From positions 1-64,000 of the forward strand of contig NZ_JARXZC010000008.1 in assembly GCF_029894335.1 (NCBI RefSeq): DNA of 64,000 nucleotides. The letters are read 5' to 3'. The position numbers and the translations under genes are program-made. Origin of the DNA: Kitasatospora sp. MAP5-34 (lineage in GTDB: Bacteria; Actinomycetota; Actinomycetes; Streptomycetales; Streptomycetaceae). Below are positions 1 to 7,642 of this stretch, piece by piece; the first letter of the stretch is position 1, and every line of letters begins with the position of its first letter. The notes below the pieces were generated by a model that did not search any database, was not told where the DNA came from, and was given only the letters and a program-made list of their open reading frames with translations.

Positions 1-92
1 CCGAACCCCTGCTACGCCTCAACGTCGAGGCCAAGGACCCCGCGAAGATGACCGAACTCCGCGACACCGTCCTCACCCTCGTCCGCGCCTGA
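1..92 (+). CDS. Phosphomannomutase/phosphoglucomutase, C-terminal end (partial)
   Basis: Only the last 29 codons are inside the window; the reading frame begins at base 3 and ends at the TGA at 90-92. The visible tail (PLLRLNVEA followed by an amphipathic helix ending LTLVRA) resembles the C-terminal phosphate-binding domain of alpha-D-phosphohexomutases, where an EP-L-R-VEA segment follows the conserved SGTEP loop. The enzyme would interconvert mannose-6-phosphate and mannose-1-phosphate (or the glucose pair). That fits the co-directional mannose-6-phosphate isomerase gene immediately downstream. A strong hairpin between the two suggests separate or attenuated transcription. The assignment rests on a short segment. 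Confidence 0.65.
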   Translation, partial: EPLLRLNVEAKDPAKMTELRDTVLTLVRA

Positions 93-98
93 CCCGCT

Positions 99-140
99 GC
101 CCGGCAGGTGCCGTCCCCGTCCGGACGGCACCTGCCGGGC
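99..140 (+). terminator. Hairpin terminator after the phosphohexomutase gene
   Basis: A perfect 18-bp inverted repeat (99-116 with 123-140) with a 6-nt loop starts 7 bases after the stop codon. No U-run follows, which is usual for actinobacterial terminators. Confidence 0.8.
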
Positions 141-238
141 AGTTCACCTCCCCGTTCGAAATGTCGGCTAGGGTCGGTTCGTCCGTCGCCCCTGAGGGCA
201 CGGAAGCCAGTACTCCAGAGACTCGAAGGACCACGTTC

Positions 239-1438
239 ATGGACAGGCTCGTCAACACCGTCCGCCCGTACGCCTGGGGATCGGCCACCGCCATCCCCGA
301 GCTGCTGGGCCGGGAGGCGACCGGCGAGCCGCAGGCCGAACTCTGGATGGGCGCGCACCCGGGCTCGCCGTCGCACGTCGACCGGGGCAGTGGCGAGCGC
401 TCGCTCGCCGAGCTGATCGCCGAGGACCCGCAGCGCGAGCTGGGCACCGACGCGGTGGACAAGTTCGGCCCGTCGCTGCCGTTCCTGCTCAAGGTGCTCG
501 CGGCCGGTGCGCCGCTCTCGATCCAGGCCCACCCCGACCTTGCGCAGGCCCGCGCCGGTTTCGCTGCCGAAGAGGCCCAGGGCGTCCCGATCGACGCCCC
601 GCACCGCAACTACAAGGACGCCAACCACAAGCCCGAACTCATCTGCGCGCTCGACGAGTTCGAGGGCTTGTGCGGCTTCCGCCACCCCGCCGACGCGGCC
701 GCGCTGCTGGAGTCCCTGGATGCGCCCACGCTCACCCCGCTGATCGAGCTGCTGCGCGACAAGCCCGAGGCCGAGGCGCTCAGCCAGGCGCTCGCCACCA
801 TCCTGTCGATGACCGGCGACACCGCCGCCGCGACGGTCGCCGAGGTCCGGGCCGCCGTCGAGCGGGCGGCGGAGGCCGACCCCCACGGCCAGTTCGCCGG
901 GTACGCCTTCGCGGCCCGCGAGTACCCCGGCGACACCGGCCTGCTCGCCGCACTGCTGCTGAACCACTTCCGGCTGCAGCCCGGCGAGGCCCTCTACCTG
1001 GGCGCCGGCCTGCCGCACGCCTACCTGCGCGGCCTCGGCGTCGAGATCCTGGCCAACTCCGACAACGTGCTGCGCGGCGGCCTGACCCCCAAGCACGTGG
1101 ACGTGCCCGAGCTGCTGCGGGTGCTGACCTTCCAGGGCAGTACGCCCGACGTGCTGCGCCCGGTCACCGACGCCACCGGCGAGCAGCTCTACCCGGTGCC
1201 GATCGACGAGTTCCGGCTCTCCCGCTACCTGCTCGGGCCCGAGCCCCGCCGGGTGGACGGCCGCGCCCCGCAGATCCTGCTCTGCACCGAGGGCACGGCC
1301 CGGCTCACCACCACCGACGGCAGCACCCTGACCCTCGCGCGCGGCGAGTCCGCCTTCCTCCCCGCCACCGGCGCCGGCACCTGGACCGACCTGACCGGCC
1401 CGGACGCGACGGTCTTCCGCGCCACCGTCACCCTCTGA
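239..1438 (+). CDS. manA: Mannose-6-phosphate isomerase, class I
   Basis: This 399-residue protein interconverts fructose-6-phosphate and mannose-6-phosphate in the cytoplasm, supplying mannose for GDP-mannose and glycoconjugates. The zinc-dependent type I PMI fold is visible: a Gln/His pair in LSIQAHPD (about residues 95-102), and the later GLPHAYLRG and NSDNVLRGGLTPKHVD segments typical of the active site. The C-terminus is a second cupin half ending in FRATVTL. The ATG at 239 is chosen because GAAGGA lies about 9 bases upstream and the homology begins at MDRLVNTVRPYAWGS; an earlier in-frame start at 161 would add 26 unrelated residues. The preceding gene looks like the partner phosphohexomutase. 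Confidence 0.93.
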   Translation: MDRLVNTVRPYAWGSATAIPELLGREATGEPQAELWMGAHPGSPSHVDRGSGERSLAELIAEDPQRELGTDAVDKFGPSLPFLLKVLAAGAPLSIQAHPDLAQARAGFAAEEAQGVPIDAPHRNYKDANHKPELICALDEFEGLCGFRHPADAAALLESLDAPTLTPLIELLRDKPEAEALSQALATILSMTGDTAAATVAEVRAAVERAAEADPHGQFAGYAFAAREYPGDTGLLAALLLNHFRLQPGEALYLGAGLPHAYLRGLGVEILANSDNVLRGGLTPKHVDVPELLRVLTFQGSTPDVLRPVTDATGEQLYPVPIDEFRLSRYLLGPEPRRVDGRAPQILLCTEGTARLTTTDGSTLTLARGESAFLPATGAGTWTDLTGPDATVFRATVTL

Positions 1439-1508
1439 GCCACTCCCCCGCTACCGCTGTCCGGTCCGGATCGTCCGCCCGCACGACGACCCCGACGGTC
1501 GGCGGTCG

Positions 1509-2075
1509 TCAGTGCGCGTCGAACAGAGCGCTCACGGACTCGCCGTTGTGGATGCGGCGGATCGCCTCCGCCAGGGCCGGGGCGATCGAGAGGACGGTGA
1601 GCTTGTCGGTGCGGTCCTCGGTGGCGATCGGTACGGTGTTGGTGCAGACGATCTCCAGCACGTCCGGCTGGTCGGAGAGCCGCTTCAGCGCACCCGCCGT
1701 GAACAGCCCGTGCGTGCAGGCGACCCGGATCGACCGGGCACCCAACTCACGCAGCCGGTCCAGGAGTTCGAGTACGGTACTGCCCTTGGCGATCTCGTCG
1801 TCCAGCACGATGACATCGCGGCCGGCAACGTCCCCGATCACCGAGCTGATGCTGACCCGGTCGTCGGCGAAGCGCTGCTTGGCTCCCGCCGCCACCTGGA
1901 CGCCCAGCAGCCGGGCGAAGGCCGCGGCCTCCTTGGCGTTGCCCAGGTCGGGCGAGACGACGGTGGTGTTGGACAGGTCGTAACCCCGGAAGTGCTCGGC
2001 CAGTTCGCGCAGCGCGTGCAGGTGGTCGACCGGCACCGAGAAGAAGCCGTGCACCTGCGGCGAGTGCAGGGTCAT
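1509..2075 (-). pseudogene. Ribose-phosphate pyrophosphokinase remnant lacking its N-terminal half
   Basis: The reading frame encodes about 188 residues matching the C-terminal part of PRPP synthetase: LHSPQVHGFFSVPVDHL, VVSPDLGNAKEAAAFA, and the PRPP-binding loop VIVLDDEIAKGSTVLE. Full enzymes are about 310-320 residues. The first about 125 residues, which hold most of the ATP-binding elements, are absent. Homology starts abruptly at about 2070; upstream lies only a GC-rich hairpin and then the end of the VOC gene. An ATG exists at 2073-2075, but without the N-terminal domain PRPP synthesis is not expected. The most likely reading is a gene halved by deletion or rearrangement. A regulatory PRPP-synthetase-associated-like protein is less likely. 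Confidence 0.8.
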
Positions 2076-2091
2076 CGGGGAGGAACCGACA

Positions 2092-2112
2092 GGGCCGGGT
2101 CCTTCCCGGCCC
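2092..2112 (-). terminator. Hairpin after the VOC gene
   Basis: A perfect 8-bp GC stem (2092-2099 with 2105-2112) with a 5-nt loop lies 30 bases past the stop of the minus-strand VOC gene. It separates that gene from the PRPP synthetase remnant. Confidence 0.5.
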
Positions 2113-2142
2113 CGGCCCCGGTCGTAAACCGTCGGACCGTCC

Positions 2143-2553
2143 TCAGGTCTTCGGCTGGGTGAAGCGGATGCGGTTGCCGAAGGGGTCACGGAGGCCGCAG
2201 TCAGTGCCGTAGGGGCGCTCGGTGGGTTCCTCGGTGAACTCGACGCCCCGGCTCAACAGCGTCTCGTACGTCTTGCGGCAGTCGTCCGTGTTGAAGATGA
2301 GCCAGCCACCCATCGCGCCCTTGGTCACCAACTCGCGGACCTGCTGCGCCGTCTCCTCGGACATCGCCGGAGCACCCGGCCTCTCCAGCAGGATCTGCCG
2401 CTCCGGGCGGCCGGGGACACTGACGGTCAGCCAGCGCATGAAGCCCAGGTCGACATCGGCGGTGACCTCCAGCCCGAGCTTGCCGACATAGAAGTCGAGG
2501 GCCTCGTCCTGGTCGAGAACGTAAATCTGCGATTGCGTGATGGCGTTGAACAT
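2143..2553 (-). CDS. VOC (glyoxalase/bleomycin resistance/dioxygenase) family protein
   Basis: A 136-residue single-copy VOC protein made of two beta-alpha-beta-beta-beta modules: module 1 from SQIYVLDQDEALDFYVGKLGLEV, module 2 from GWLIFNTDDCRKTYETLLSRGVEF to YGTDCGLRDPFGNRIRFTQP. Family members bind a metal or small hydrophobic ligands; the substrate cannot be read from sequence. The start is placed at the ATG giving MFNAITQSQ (2551-2553), because the 7 residues upstream are not family-like. It lies just downstream of an AraC-type regulator on the same strand. This pairing is frequent in Streptomyces and suggests that the regulator controls the VOC gene. Confidence 0.88.
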   Translation of the reverse strand: MFNAITQSQIYVLDQDEALDFYVGKLGLEVTADVDLGFMRWLTVSVPGRPERQILLERPGAPAMSEETAQQVRELVTKGAMGGWLIFNTDDCRKTYETLLSRGVEFTEEPTERPYGTDCGLRDPFGNRIRFTQPKT

Positions 2554-2626
2554 GTGCCCAACGCTACTGGGCACGCCGCCCGAAAACTTATCCGAAACTG
2601 CTCAGCGGCACCGGCCTGACGACCGG

Positions 2627-3019
2627 TCAGGCACTCGGCCGCATCCACGCCATCGTGAAGCACGTCGGTACGCCGGCGGCCACCGCTTCCTTGCGGTACG
2701 TCCTCGGCGACCGGCCGACGATGTCGTGGAACGTGCGGCTGAAGGTTCCCAGGCTGCCGAAGCCGACTTCGAAGCAGATCTCCGTCACGCTCCGCTCGCT
2801 CTCCCGCAGCAGGAACATCGCCCGCTCGACCCGGCGACGCTGCAGGTAGCGGTGCGGCGTCTCGCCGAACGTGGCCCGGAAGGTACGCGTGAAGTGCGCC
2901 TGGGACACATGGGCGATCCGGGCCAGCGCCGGGACGTCCAGCGGCTGCGCGTAGGCCCGGTCCATCGCGTCCCGGGCCCGCAGCATGCGGCGGTTCGTCT
3001 CTTCTGCAGCACGGCTCAC
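2627..3019 (-). CDS. AraC-family transcriptional regulator (DNA-binding domain only)
   Basis: A 130-residue protein consisting almost wholly of the AraC/XylS double helix-turn-helix: the first HTH around LDVPALARIAHVSQAHFTRTFRATFG, then YLQRRRVERAMFLLRES, and the second HTH ERSVTEICFEVGFGSLGTFSRTFHDIVGRSPRTYRK. No separate ligand-binding domain is present, so it belongs to the short AraC class often paired with VOC or small effector-binding genes. It is 73 bases upstream of the VOC gene on the same strand and is probably co-transcribed with it. Confidence 0.9.
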   Translation of the reverse strand: MSRAAEETNRRMLRARDAMDRAYAQPLDVPALARIAHVSQAHFTRTFRATFGETPHRYLQRRRVERAMFLLRESERSVTEICFEVGFGSLGTFSRTFHDIVGRSPRTYRKEAVAAGVPTCFTMAWMRPSA

Positions 3020-3056
3020 GACGCCATCACACCACGGCCCCGCCGGCCGTCGTGGC

Positions 3057-3866
3057 TCAGCCGACCTTTCCGGGGTCGCGGGTGGCGGCGAGCTCGCGTA
3101 CCGCGTCGGCGACGGCTCGGGAGTCCTTGCTCAGGATCTTGGAGTGGTTGCTGGCGACCTTCGCGCTGATCCGGATGTTCGGGTTGCGGGCCATCACCGG
3201 GTCGAGGTTGGCACGGATCTCCTCGATCAACTTCGCGTCGGCGCCCAGGTTGCCACCCGTGGCGACCACGTACCGGGTGGGTACGGTCACGCGGTCGAAG
3301 ACCGGGTCGAGGGCGGCGGGCGCGCAGAGTTCGTTGAGCTCGATGTTGATCTCGGCGTGTTGCGCGGCGCTCATCCGCGCGGCCAGGCCGAGCGGGCGGC
3401 AGATCGGGAACAGCGGACTCAGTCGGCGGAACAGCTTGCGGATCTGTTCCCGGGCGGCGTCGTCGAGCCACTCGTGCGGCATCGCGCCGTCCACCGACAC
3501 GGCCCCCAGGATGCGGTCCGGGTTCCGGGCGGCCCAGTGGATCGCGATCATCGCGCCGTAGGACCAGCCCACCAGGATCGGGCGGTCCACGCCCCGCGCT
3601 TCGAGGACGGCGTCGAGGTCGCGGACGGTCGCCTCGAACGAAGTGTCCGCCGAGAGCTCCGACTTGCCGCGGGCGCGCTCGTCGTAGGTGATGTGCCGGT
3701 AGCCGTCGCCGAGCTCGGCGATGACGCGCCGCCAGTTCTTCTGGGAGGCGTAGGAGCCGTTGAGGTAGACCACGGGGGTGCCGGTCCCACCGGTGTCGGT
3801 GACGGCGAGGGCGGTGTCGTCGACCGACACCATGCCGGTCCAGGCGGCGGAGTGGTTGATGGTCAC
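3057..3866 (-). CDS. Alpha/beta-hydrolase fold protein
   Basis: A 269-residue hydrolase without a signal peptide. Visible landmarks are the oxyanion-strand region PVVYLNGSYAS, the nucleophile elbow GWSYG (Ser near residue 102), an Asp in the strand after the cap (VATGGNLGADAKLI region) and a candidate catalytic His in SNHSKIL near residue 242. The cap holds LFPICRPLGLAAR. The substrate is unknown. Close relatives include non-haem haloperoxidase/esterase-type hydrolases that follow an ATG with a good purine-rich RBS, as here (CTGGAAAGAGAC before ATG). It sits between the AraC regulator (37 bases downstream) and the DUF4097 gene (80 bases upstream), all on the minus strand. Confidence 0.88.
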   Translation of the reverse strand: MTINHSAAWTGMVSVDDTALAVTDTGGTGTPVVYLNGSYASQKNWRRVIAELGDGYRHITYDERARGKSELSADTSFEATVRDLDAVLEARGVDRPILVGWSYGAMIAIHWAARNPDRILGAVSVDGAMPHEWLDDAAREQIRKLFRRLSPLFPICRPLGLAARMSAAQHAEINIELNELCAPAALDPVFDRVTVPTRYVVATGGNLGADAKLIEEIRANLDPVMARNPNIRISAKVASNHSKILSKDSRAVADAVRELAATRDPGKVG

Positions 3867-3946
3867 GGTGTGTCTCTTTCCAGGGTCGGAAGTTGATCAG
3901 GAGCGGTGGCTGGTGCTGCCGCCCGAGCAGGTCGTGATGGTGCAAC

Positions 3947-4618
3947 TCAGAGGCTGCGGGCGGTGATGTTCCCGTAGGCGGTGGTGGCGTGGATGTTCAG
4001 GCCGGCGGCGGCGCCGTCGGTGTTCCTGAGCGTGTTGTGGATCCGGCCGTAAGTGGTGCCGGTGTCCAGGGAGGCGGAGACTCCGGCGGCGGCGCAGACC
4101 GACACCTCGCCGGACTCGGTGCGCAGCACGACCGTGCCGCGCACGGCCTCGGCGATGTGGACGTCGCCGTTCCGGGTGCTGATCCGGGCAGGACCGCCCA
4201 GGCGGCCGACCGAGATGTCGCCGGCGAGGAGCGTAAGGCGGACACTCGCGGCCTCGTCGATCTTGACCGAGGCCTGCGCGCCCTCGAAGGCGACGTCGCC
4301 GAGTCGTCCGACGCCCCGGAACTCGGCGCCGGCCGCCTTCGCCTCGATGCGGGAGCCGACGGGCAGCTGGACGGTCACCTCGATGGATCCGGAGTGGCCG
4401 AGGATCCGGTTCTTCGCGGCCGGGGCCTGGATCCGCAGGACGCCGTCGGCGTAGGCGACCTCGACCTGCTGCGCCGCCTTCACGTCACAGCTCTTGGAGG
4501 CGTTCTCGGGCAGGACCTCGACGACGGTGTCGGTCCGGTCGGCGGCGATGAAGCGGATGCGCCCGGCGGGGATGTCGAGGTGGGCGGAGACCGGGGCGGG
4601 GGTGTCGAACTTCTGCAC
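3947..4618 (-). CDS. DUF4097-family beta-strand repeat protein
   Basis: A 223-residue cytoplasmic-looking protein built of short beta repeats (IEVTVQLPVGSRIEAKAAGAEF, GDISVGRL, ISTRNGDVHIAEAVRGTVVLRTESGEVSV). This is the right-handed beta-solenoid pattern of DUF4097/DUF4098 'putative adhesin' proteins. No signal peptide or membrane segment is seen, so a surface role is not supported. The start is the GTG at 4616-4618, preceded by AAGGAG. Upstream and divergent is an HTH/GbsR-type regulator, an arrangement that recurs in Streptomyces and suggests control by it. The biochemical function of the family is unknown. Confidence 0.82.
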   Translation of the reverse strand: MQKFDTPAPVSAHLDIPAGRIRFIAADRTDTVVEVLPENASKSCDVKAAQQVEVAYADGVLRIQAPAAKNRILGHSGSIEVTVQLPVGSRIEAKAAGAEFRGVGRLGDVAFEGAQASVKIDEAASVRLTLLAGDISVGRLGGPARISTRNGDVHIAEAVRGTVVLRTESGEVSVCAAAGVSASLDTGTTYGRIHNTLRNTDGAAAGLNIHATTAYGNITARSL

Positions 4619-4862
4619 GGTGTTCTCCTTCTTCGGCGGCGGGCGATCCGTCGGCCCGCTGTTTCTGATGAGAGAAACGCTACGTTGCGTTTGATGATCC
4701 GACAACAGAGTCGCTGCTCAGAATTACCATCACTGCAGGTAAAAGCCCGTAAATAGTTGCATCGCCCTGGAGCGTAATGCAACAGCCACCCCCTTGTTCG
4801 TTGCAATGGATTGGGAGTGAACGCTATGCTGGGGCCCACCACAGGCCACGAAGGAGACCGCG
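4619..4862. promoter_or_regulatory. Divergent promoter region with inverted repeats (candidate operators)
   Basis: The 244 bases between the DUF4097 gene and its regulator contain two dyads: AAACGC-N6-GCGTTT (4675-4692), and GTTGCAT-N14-ATGCAAC (4756-4783). A further GTTGCA half-site lies at 4800-4805. The region is noticeably AT-richer than its surroundings. Symmetric sites in a shared promoter are expected for a MarR/GbsR-type dimer, but which dyad is bound is not known. Confidence 0.5.
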
Positions 4863-5612
4863 ATGCCGGGAGGCAGACTCACCCAGCAGGAACGCCGGCA
4901 GATCGCGCTGGGACTGGCCGACGGCCTCGCCTACGCGGAGATCGCCAGACGCCTGGGGCGTCCGACCTCGACGATCACGCGCGAGGTGCTGCGCAACGGA
5001 GGCCCCACCACCTACCGCGCCGACCTCGCTCACCGCGCCACCCAGCAGCGCGTCCACCACCGCAGGCCCGCCACGCCCCGGGACCCGAAGGCGCCCCCGC
5101 AGGCCCACGGACGCGACGCCGAGGCGGTGCGCGAGTACGAGGAGATCTACACCACCGTCCTGATGGCTTCGGGCGCGCCCAGGATGATGGCCCGGGTGCT
5201 GGCCTGCCTCACCCTCACCGACGCGGGCAGCCTCACCGCGTCCGAACTCGTCCAGCGCCTCCAGGTCAGCCCGGCGTCCATCTCCAAAGCGATCGCGTTC
5301 CTGGAGAGCCAGGGCCTCGTCCGCCGGGAACGCGACGAACGCCGCCGCGAGCGCTACGTCGTCGACGACGACGTCTGGTACCAGTCCATGATGGCCAGCG
5401 CCCGCGCCACCGCCCGCCTCGTCGAAACCGCCCGACAGGGCGTCGGCGTGCTCGGCCCCGGCACCCCGGCCGCCACCCGCCTGGAGAACATCGCCCGCTT
5501 CGTCGACTTCGTCTCCGAGAGCATGGCCCGCGCCGCCGAGCAGGCCCGCGAAGTCCTCCACACCAAACCCGAAACACCATCGACAGCACCACCTGAGCCA
5601 CGTTCGGCCTGA
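4863..5612 (+). CDS. Two-domain HTH regulator: IS30-like HTH plus GbsR/MarR winged helix
   Basis: A 249-residue protein with two DNA-binding parts. Residues 1-45 (LTQQERRQIALGLADGLAYAEIARRLGRPTSTITREVLRNGG) match the HTH_38-type helix-turn-helix found at the N-terminus of IS30 transposases. After a basic linker, residues about 80-190 form a GbsR/MarR-type winged helix (SLTASELVQRLQVSPASISKAIAFLESQGLV, then a basic wing RRERDERRRERY). The C-terminal helices may dimerise or bind ligand. No DDE transposase core is present, so it is a regulator that borrowed the HTH, not a transposon. It is divergent from the DUF4097 gene. The GTG or ATG choice is not an issue: ATG at 4863 follows GAAGGAGACC. Confidence 0.85.
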   Translation: MPGGRLTQQERRQIALGLADGLAYAEIARRLGRPTSTITREVLRNGGPTTYRADLAHRATQQRVHHRRPATPRDPKAPPQAHGRDAEAVREYEEIYTTVLMASGAPRMMARVLACLTLTDAGSLTASELVQRLQVSPASISKAIAFLESQGLVRRERDERRRERYVVDDDVWYQSMMASARATARLVETARQGVGVLGPGTPAATRLENIARFVDFVSESMARAAEQAREVLHTKPETPSTAPPEPRSA

Positions 5613-5619
5613 ACAGCCG

Positions 5620-5898
5620 TCAGGAGGCCGGGGTCGGGTCTCGCCAGATGTCCATCGGGACGGCGCGGACCGCACGTCCGTCGGCGGTCACCCAGGCGAT
5701 CCCGGCTTCCGAGAGCCGGCGCCAGCGGCGGGCGGCGGTGACCGGGCTGATCCCGAGGGTCTGGCCGAGCAGCGACCAGGGTGCCCGGGGCTGCAGCTGC
5801 AGCGCGTTCACCAGGGCGAGGTCCAGCTCATCCACCGCCGCCTCGGGGCCGGTCACCATCGACTGCCGGTGGATTCGTTCATCAGAGGGCCTCTCCAT
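5620..5898 (-). pseudogene. Lrp/AsnC-family regulator, truncated after the HTH
   Basis: The 92-residue frame has a canonical AsnC N-terminal HTH (VDELDLALVNALQLQPRAPWSLLGQTLGISPVTAARRWRRLSEAGIAWVTA, about residues 22-75). It then diverges and stops at IWRDPTPAS. Full regulators of this type carry one or two RAM effector domains (about 150 or about 320 residues), which are missing. The stop abuts the end of the convergent HTH/GbsR gene (7-base gap), consistent with a deletion that removed the C-terminal part. The product could still bind DNA but would lack the usual octamerising and effector domain. An ATG at 5896-5898 or 5857-5859 could start it. Confidence 0.7.
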
Positions 5899-6020
5899 GA
5901 CGTGATCCTACGAAATCGCCTGAAACTCCTGCCGAGAGATTCAGAATCGCCGAACAAGATCGGACCCACAAGATCGCACCGCACAAGATCCCGCCGCACG
6001 CGGGTTCACTGGAGGTACCT

Positions 6021-7190
6021 GTGTCCCTGCACGACGACGCTCTCGCTCTGGCCCCGGACCTGGTCCGGCTGCGCCACGACCTTCACCGGTTCCCCGAGCT
6101 GGGCCTCGCGCTGCCGCGCACCCAGGAGCGGGTGCTGCAGGCCCTCGACGGACTGCCGCTCGAGGTGAGCCAGGGCTCCGCACTGAGTTCGGTCACAGCG
6201 GTGCTGCGCGGCGGCCGGCCGGGGCCGGTGGTGCTGCTGCGCGGCGACATGGACGCTCTGCCGGTCGCCGAAAAGGCCCCGCTGCCCTTCGCCGCCGACA
6301 ACGGTGCCATGCACGCCTGCGGTCACGACCTGCACACCACGATGCTCGCGGGCGCCGCACACCTGCTGGCCGCACGGCGGGAGCAGCTCCACGACGACGT
6401 GGTCTTCATGTTCCAGCCCGGCGAGGAGGGCTGGGACGGAGCGGGCGCCATGCTGGCCGAGGGCGTGCTGGACGCGGCAGGCCGGCGCCCGGTCGCCGCA
6501 TACGCCCTGCACGTGTCGTCGGCCATGCCGCACGGGGAGTTCAGCTCCCGGCGCGGACCGATCCTCGCCGCCTCCGCCGCGTTGAACGTCACCGTCCACG
6601 GCTCGGGCGGCCACGGCTCGGCACCGCACCGGGCCAAGGACCCCATCCCGGCGGCCTGCGAGATGGTCAACGCCCTGCAGACCATGGTGACCCGCCGCTT
6701 CGACGTGTTCGATCCCGTGGTGATCACCGTCGGGCTCCTCCAGGCCGGCACCCAGCGCAACGTGATCCCCGAGACCGCCCGATTCGAGGCGACCGTGCGC
6801 ACCTTCTCCGCCGAGGCGCAGTCTCGGGTCGCCGACACCACGGTGGAGCTGGTCAGGGCCATCGCGGCCGCCCACGGCCTGCGGGCGGAGGTCGAGTTCA
6901 TTCCCGGGTACCCGGTGACCGAGACGGACGCGGCCGAGACCGACTTCCTGGCGGACACCGTCCGAAACGTCTTCGGCGAGCAGCGCTACCAGCCGATGCC
7001 CAACCCGATAACCGGGGCGGAGGACTTCTCCCGGGTACTCGACGCCGTTCCGGGCTCGTTCGCGTTTCTCGGCGCCGCCCCGAAGGGCACCGACCCCGAG
7101 AACCTGCCGCCCAACCACTCGCCCTACGCGGAGTTCGACGACGGCGCCGCGCTCTACGCCGAACTCGCCGACCGCCGTCTGGCGGCCTGA
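6021..7190 (+). CDS. M20-family metallopeptidase/amidohydrolase
   Basis: A 389-residue cytoplasmic hydrolase of the M20D (IAA-amino acid hydrolase/hippurate hydrolase) type, which cleaves N-acyl amino acids. Metal-site motifs: GDMDALPV (Asp), MHACGHDLHTTMLAG (HxCGHDxH, Cys and His), FQPGEEGWDGA (catalytic Glu and ligand), H in HVSSAMPHGEF, and ITGAEDFSRVL near the C-terminus. The dimerisation lid domain is residues about 180-300 (GSGGHGSAPHRAKDPI). The GTG start at 6021 follows GGAGG by 5 bases. The truncated AsnC regulator is divergent upstream, an arrangement common for AsnC-controlled amidohydrolases, so the control of this gene may have been altered. Confidence 0.9.
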   Translation: MSLHDDALALAPDLVRLRHDLHRFPELGLALPRTQERVLQALDGLPLEVSQGSALSSVTAVLRGGRPGPVVLLRGDMDALPVAEKAPLPFAADNGAMHACGHDLHTTMLAGAAHLLAARREQLHDDVVFMFQPGEEGWDGAGAMLAEGVLDAAGRRPVAAYALHVSSAMPHGEFSSRRGPILAASAALNVTVHGSGGHGSAPHRAKDPIPAACEMVNALQTMVTRRFDVFDPVVITVGLLQAGTQRNVIPETARFEATVRTFSAEAQSRVADTTVELVRAIAAAHGLRAEVEFIPGYPVTETDAAETDFLADTVRNVFGEQRYQPMPNPITGAEDFSRVLDAVPGSFAFLGAAPKGTDPENLPPNHSPYAEFDDGAALYAELADRRLAA

Positions 7191-7255
7191 ACCGTACGTC
7201 AGGCCCGCCATGAACAGGGCGCCATGAACAGGCCGCCAAGAACAGAGAGAACGCA

Positions 7256-7594
7256 ATGATCACGCGCATGACCGATCCCCGCGAGGTGGTCGAGCAGCAG
7301 CTCGCCGCCTACAACAGCCACGACCTCGACGCCTTCGCCGCCACCTACGCCGAGGACGTCCTGGTCAACCGGCGCCACGGCAACCCACTGCAGGGCCGTC
7401 AGGCGCTGCGTGACACGTACGCCGGACAATTCGCCGAAGGCCGCTGCCGGGCGGAGATCCTGGGACGGCTCACCGAAGGCGACTGGGTGGTCGACCACGA
7501 ACTCGCCCACGGCGTGGCCGACGAACCGATCCGCGTCCTGGTGGCCTACCGGGTGCGCGAAGGCCTGATCGACCGCGTCGACTTCCTCGGCTGA
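7256..7594 (+). CDS. SnoaL-like/NTF2-fold small protein
   Basis: A 112-residue protein of the cone-shaped NTF2-like fold. The N-terminal helix VVEQQLAAYNSHDLDAFAATYAEDVLV is followed by a curved beta-sheet with G-REAL-like GRQALRDTYAGQF and ILVAYRVREGLIDRVDF. Family members act as small isomerases, hydrolases or binding proteins; no function can be named. It follows the amidohydrolase by 65 bases on the same strand and may be co-transcribed. The start is the ATG at 7256 or the one four codons later. Confidence 0.78.
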   Translation: MITRMTDPREVVEQQLAAYNSHDLDAFAATYAEDVLVNRRHGNPLQGRQALRDTYAGQFAEGRCRAEILGRLTEGDWVVDHELAHGVADEPIRVLVAYRVREGLIDRVDFLG

Positions 7595-7642
7595 CCGAGC
7601 AGCAGAGGCCCGCACCAGCGGCCGCCGCGCAGCGCCCGTAGC

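Noticed and set aside
4863..5612. IS30-family transposase or insertion sequence
   Set aside because: Only the N-terminal HTH resembles IS30 transposases. There is no DDE core, and no terminal inverted repeats or target duplication were seen.
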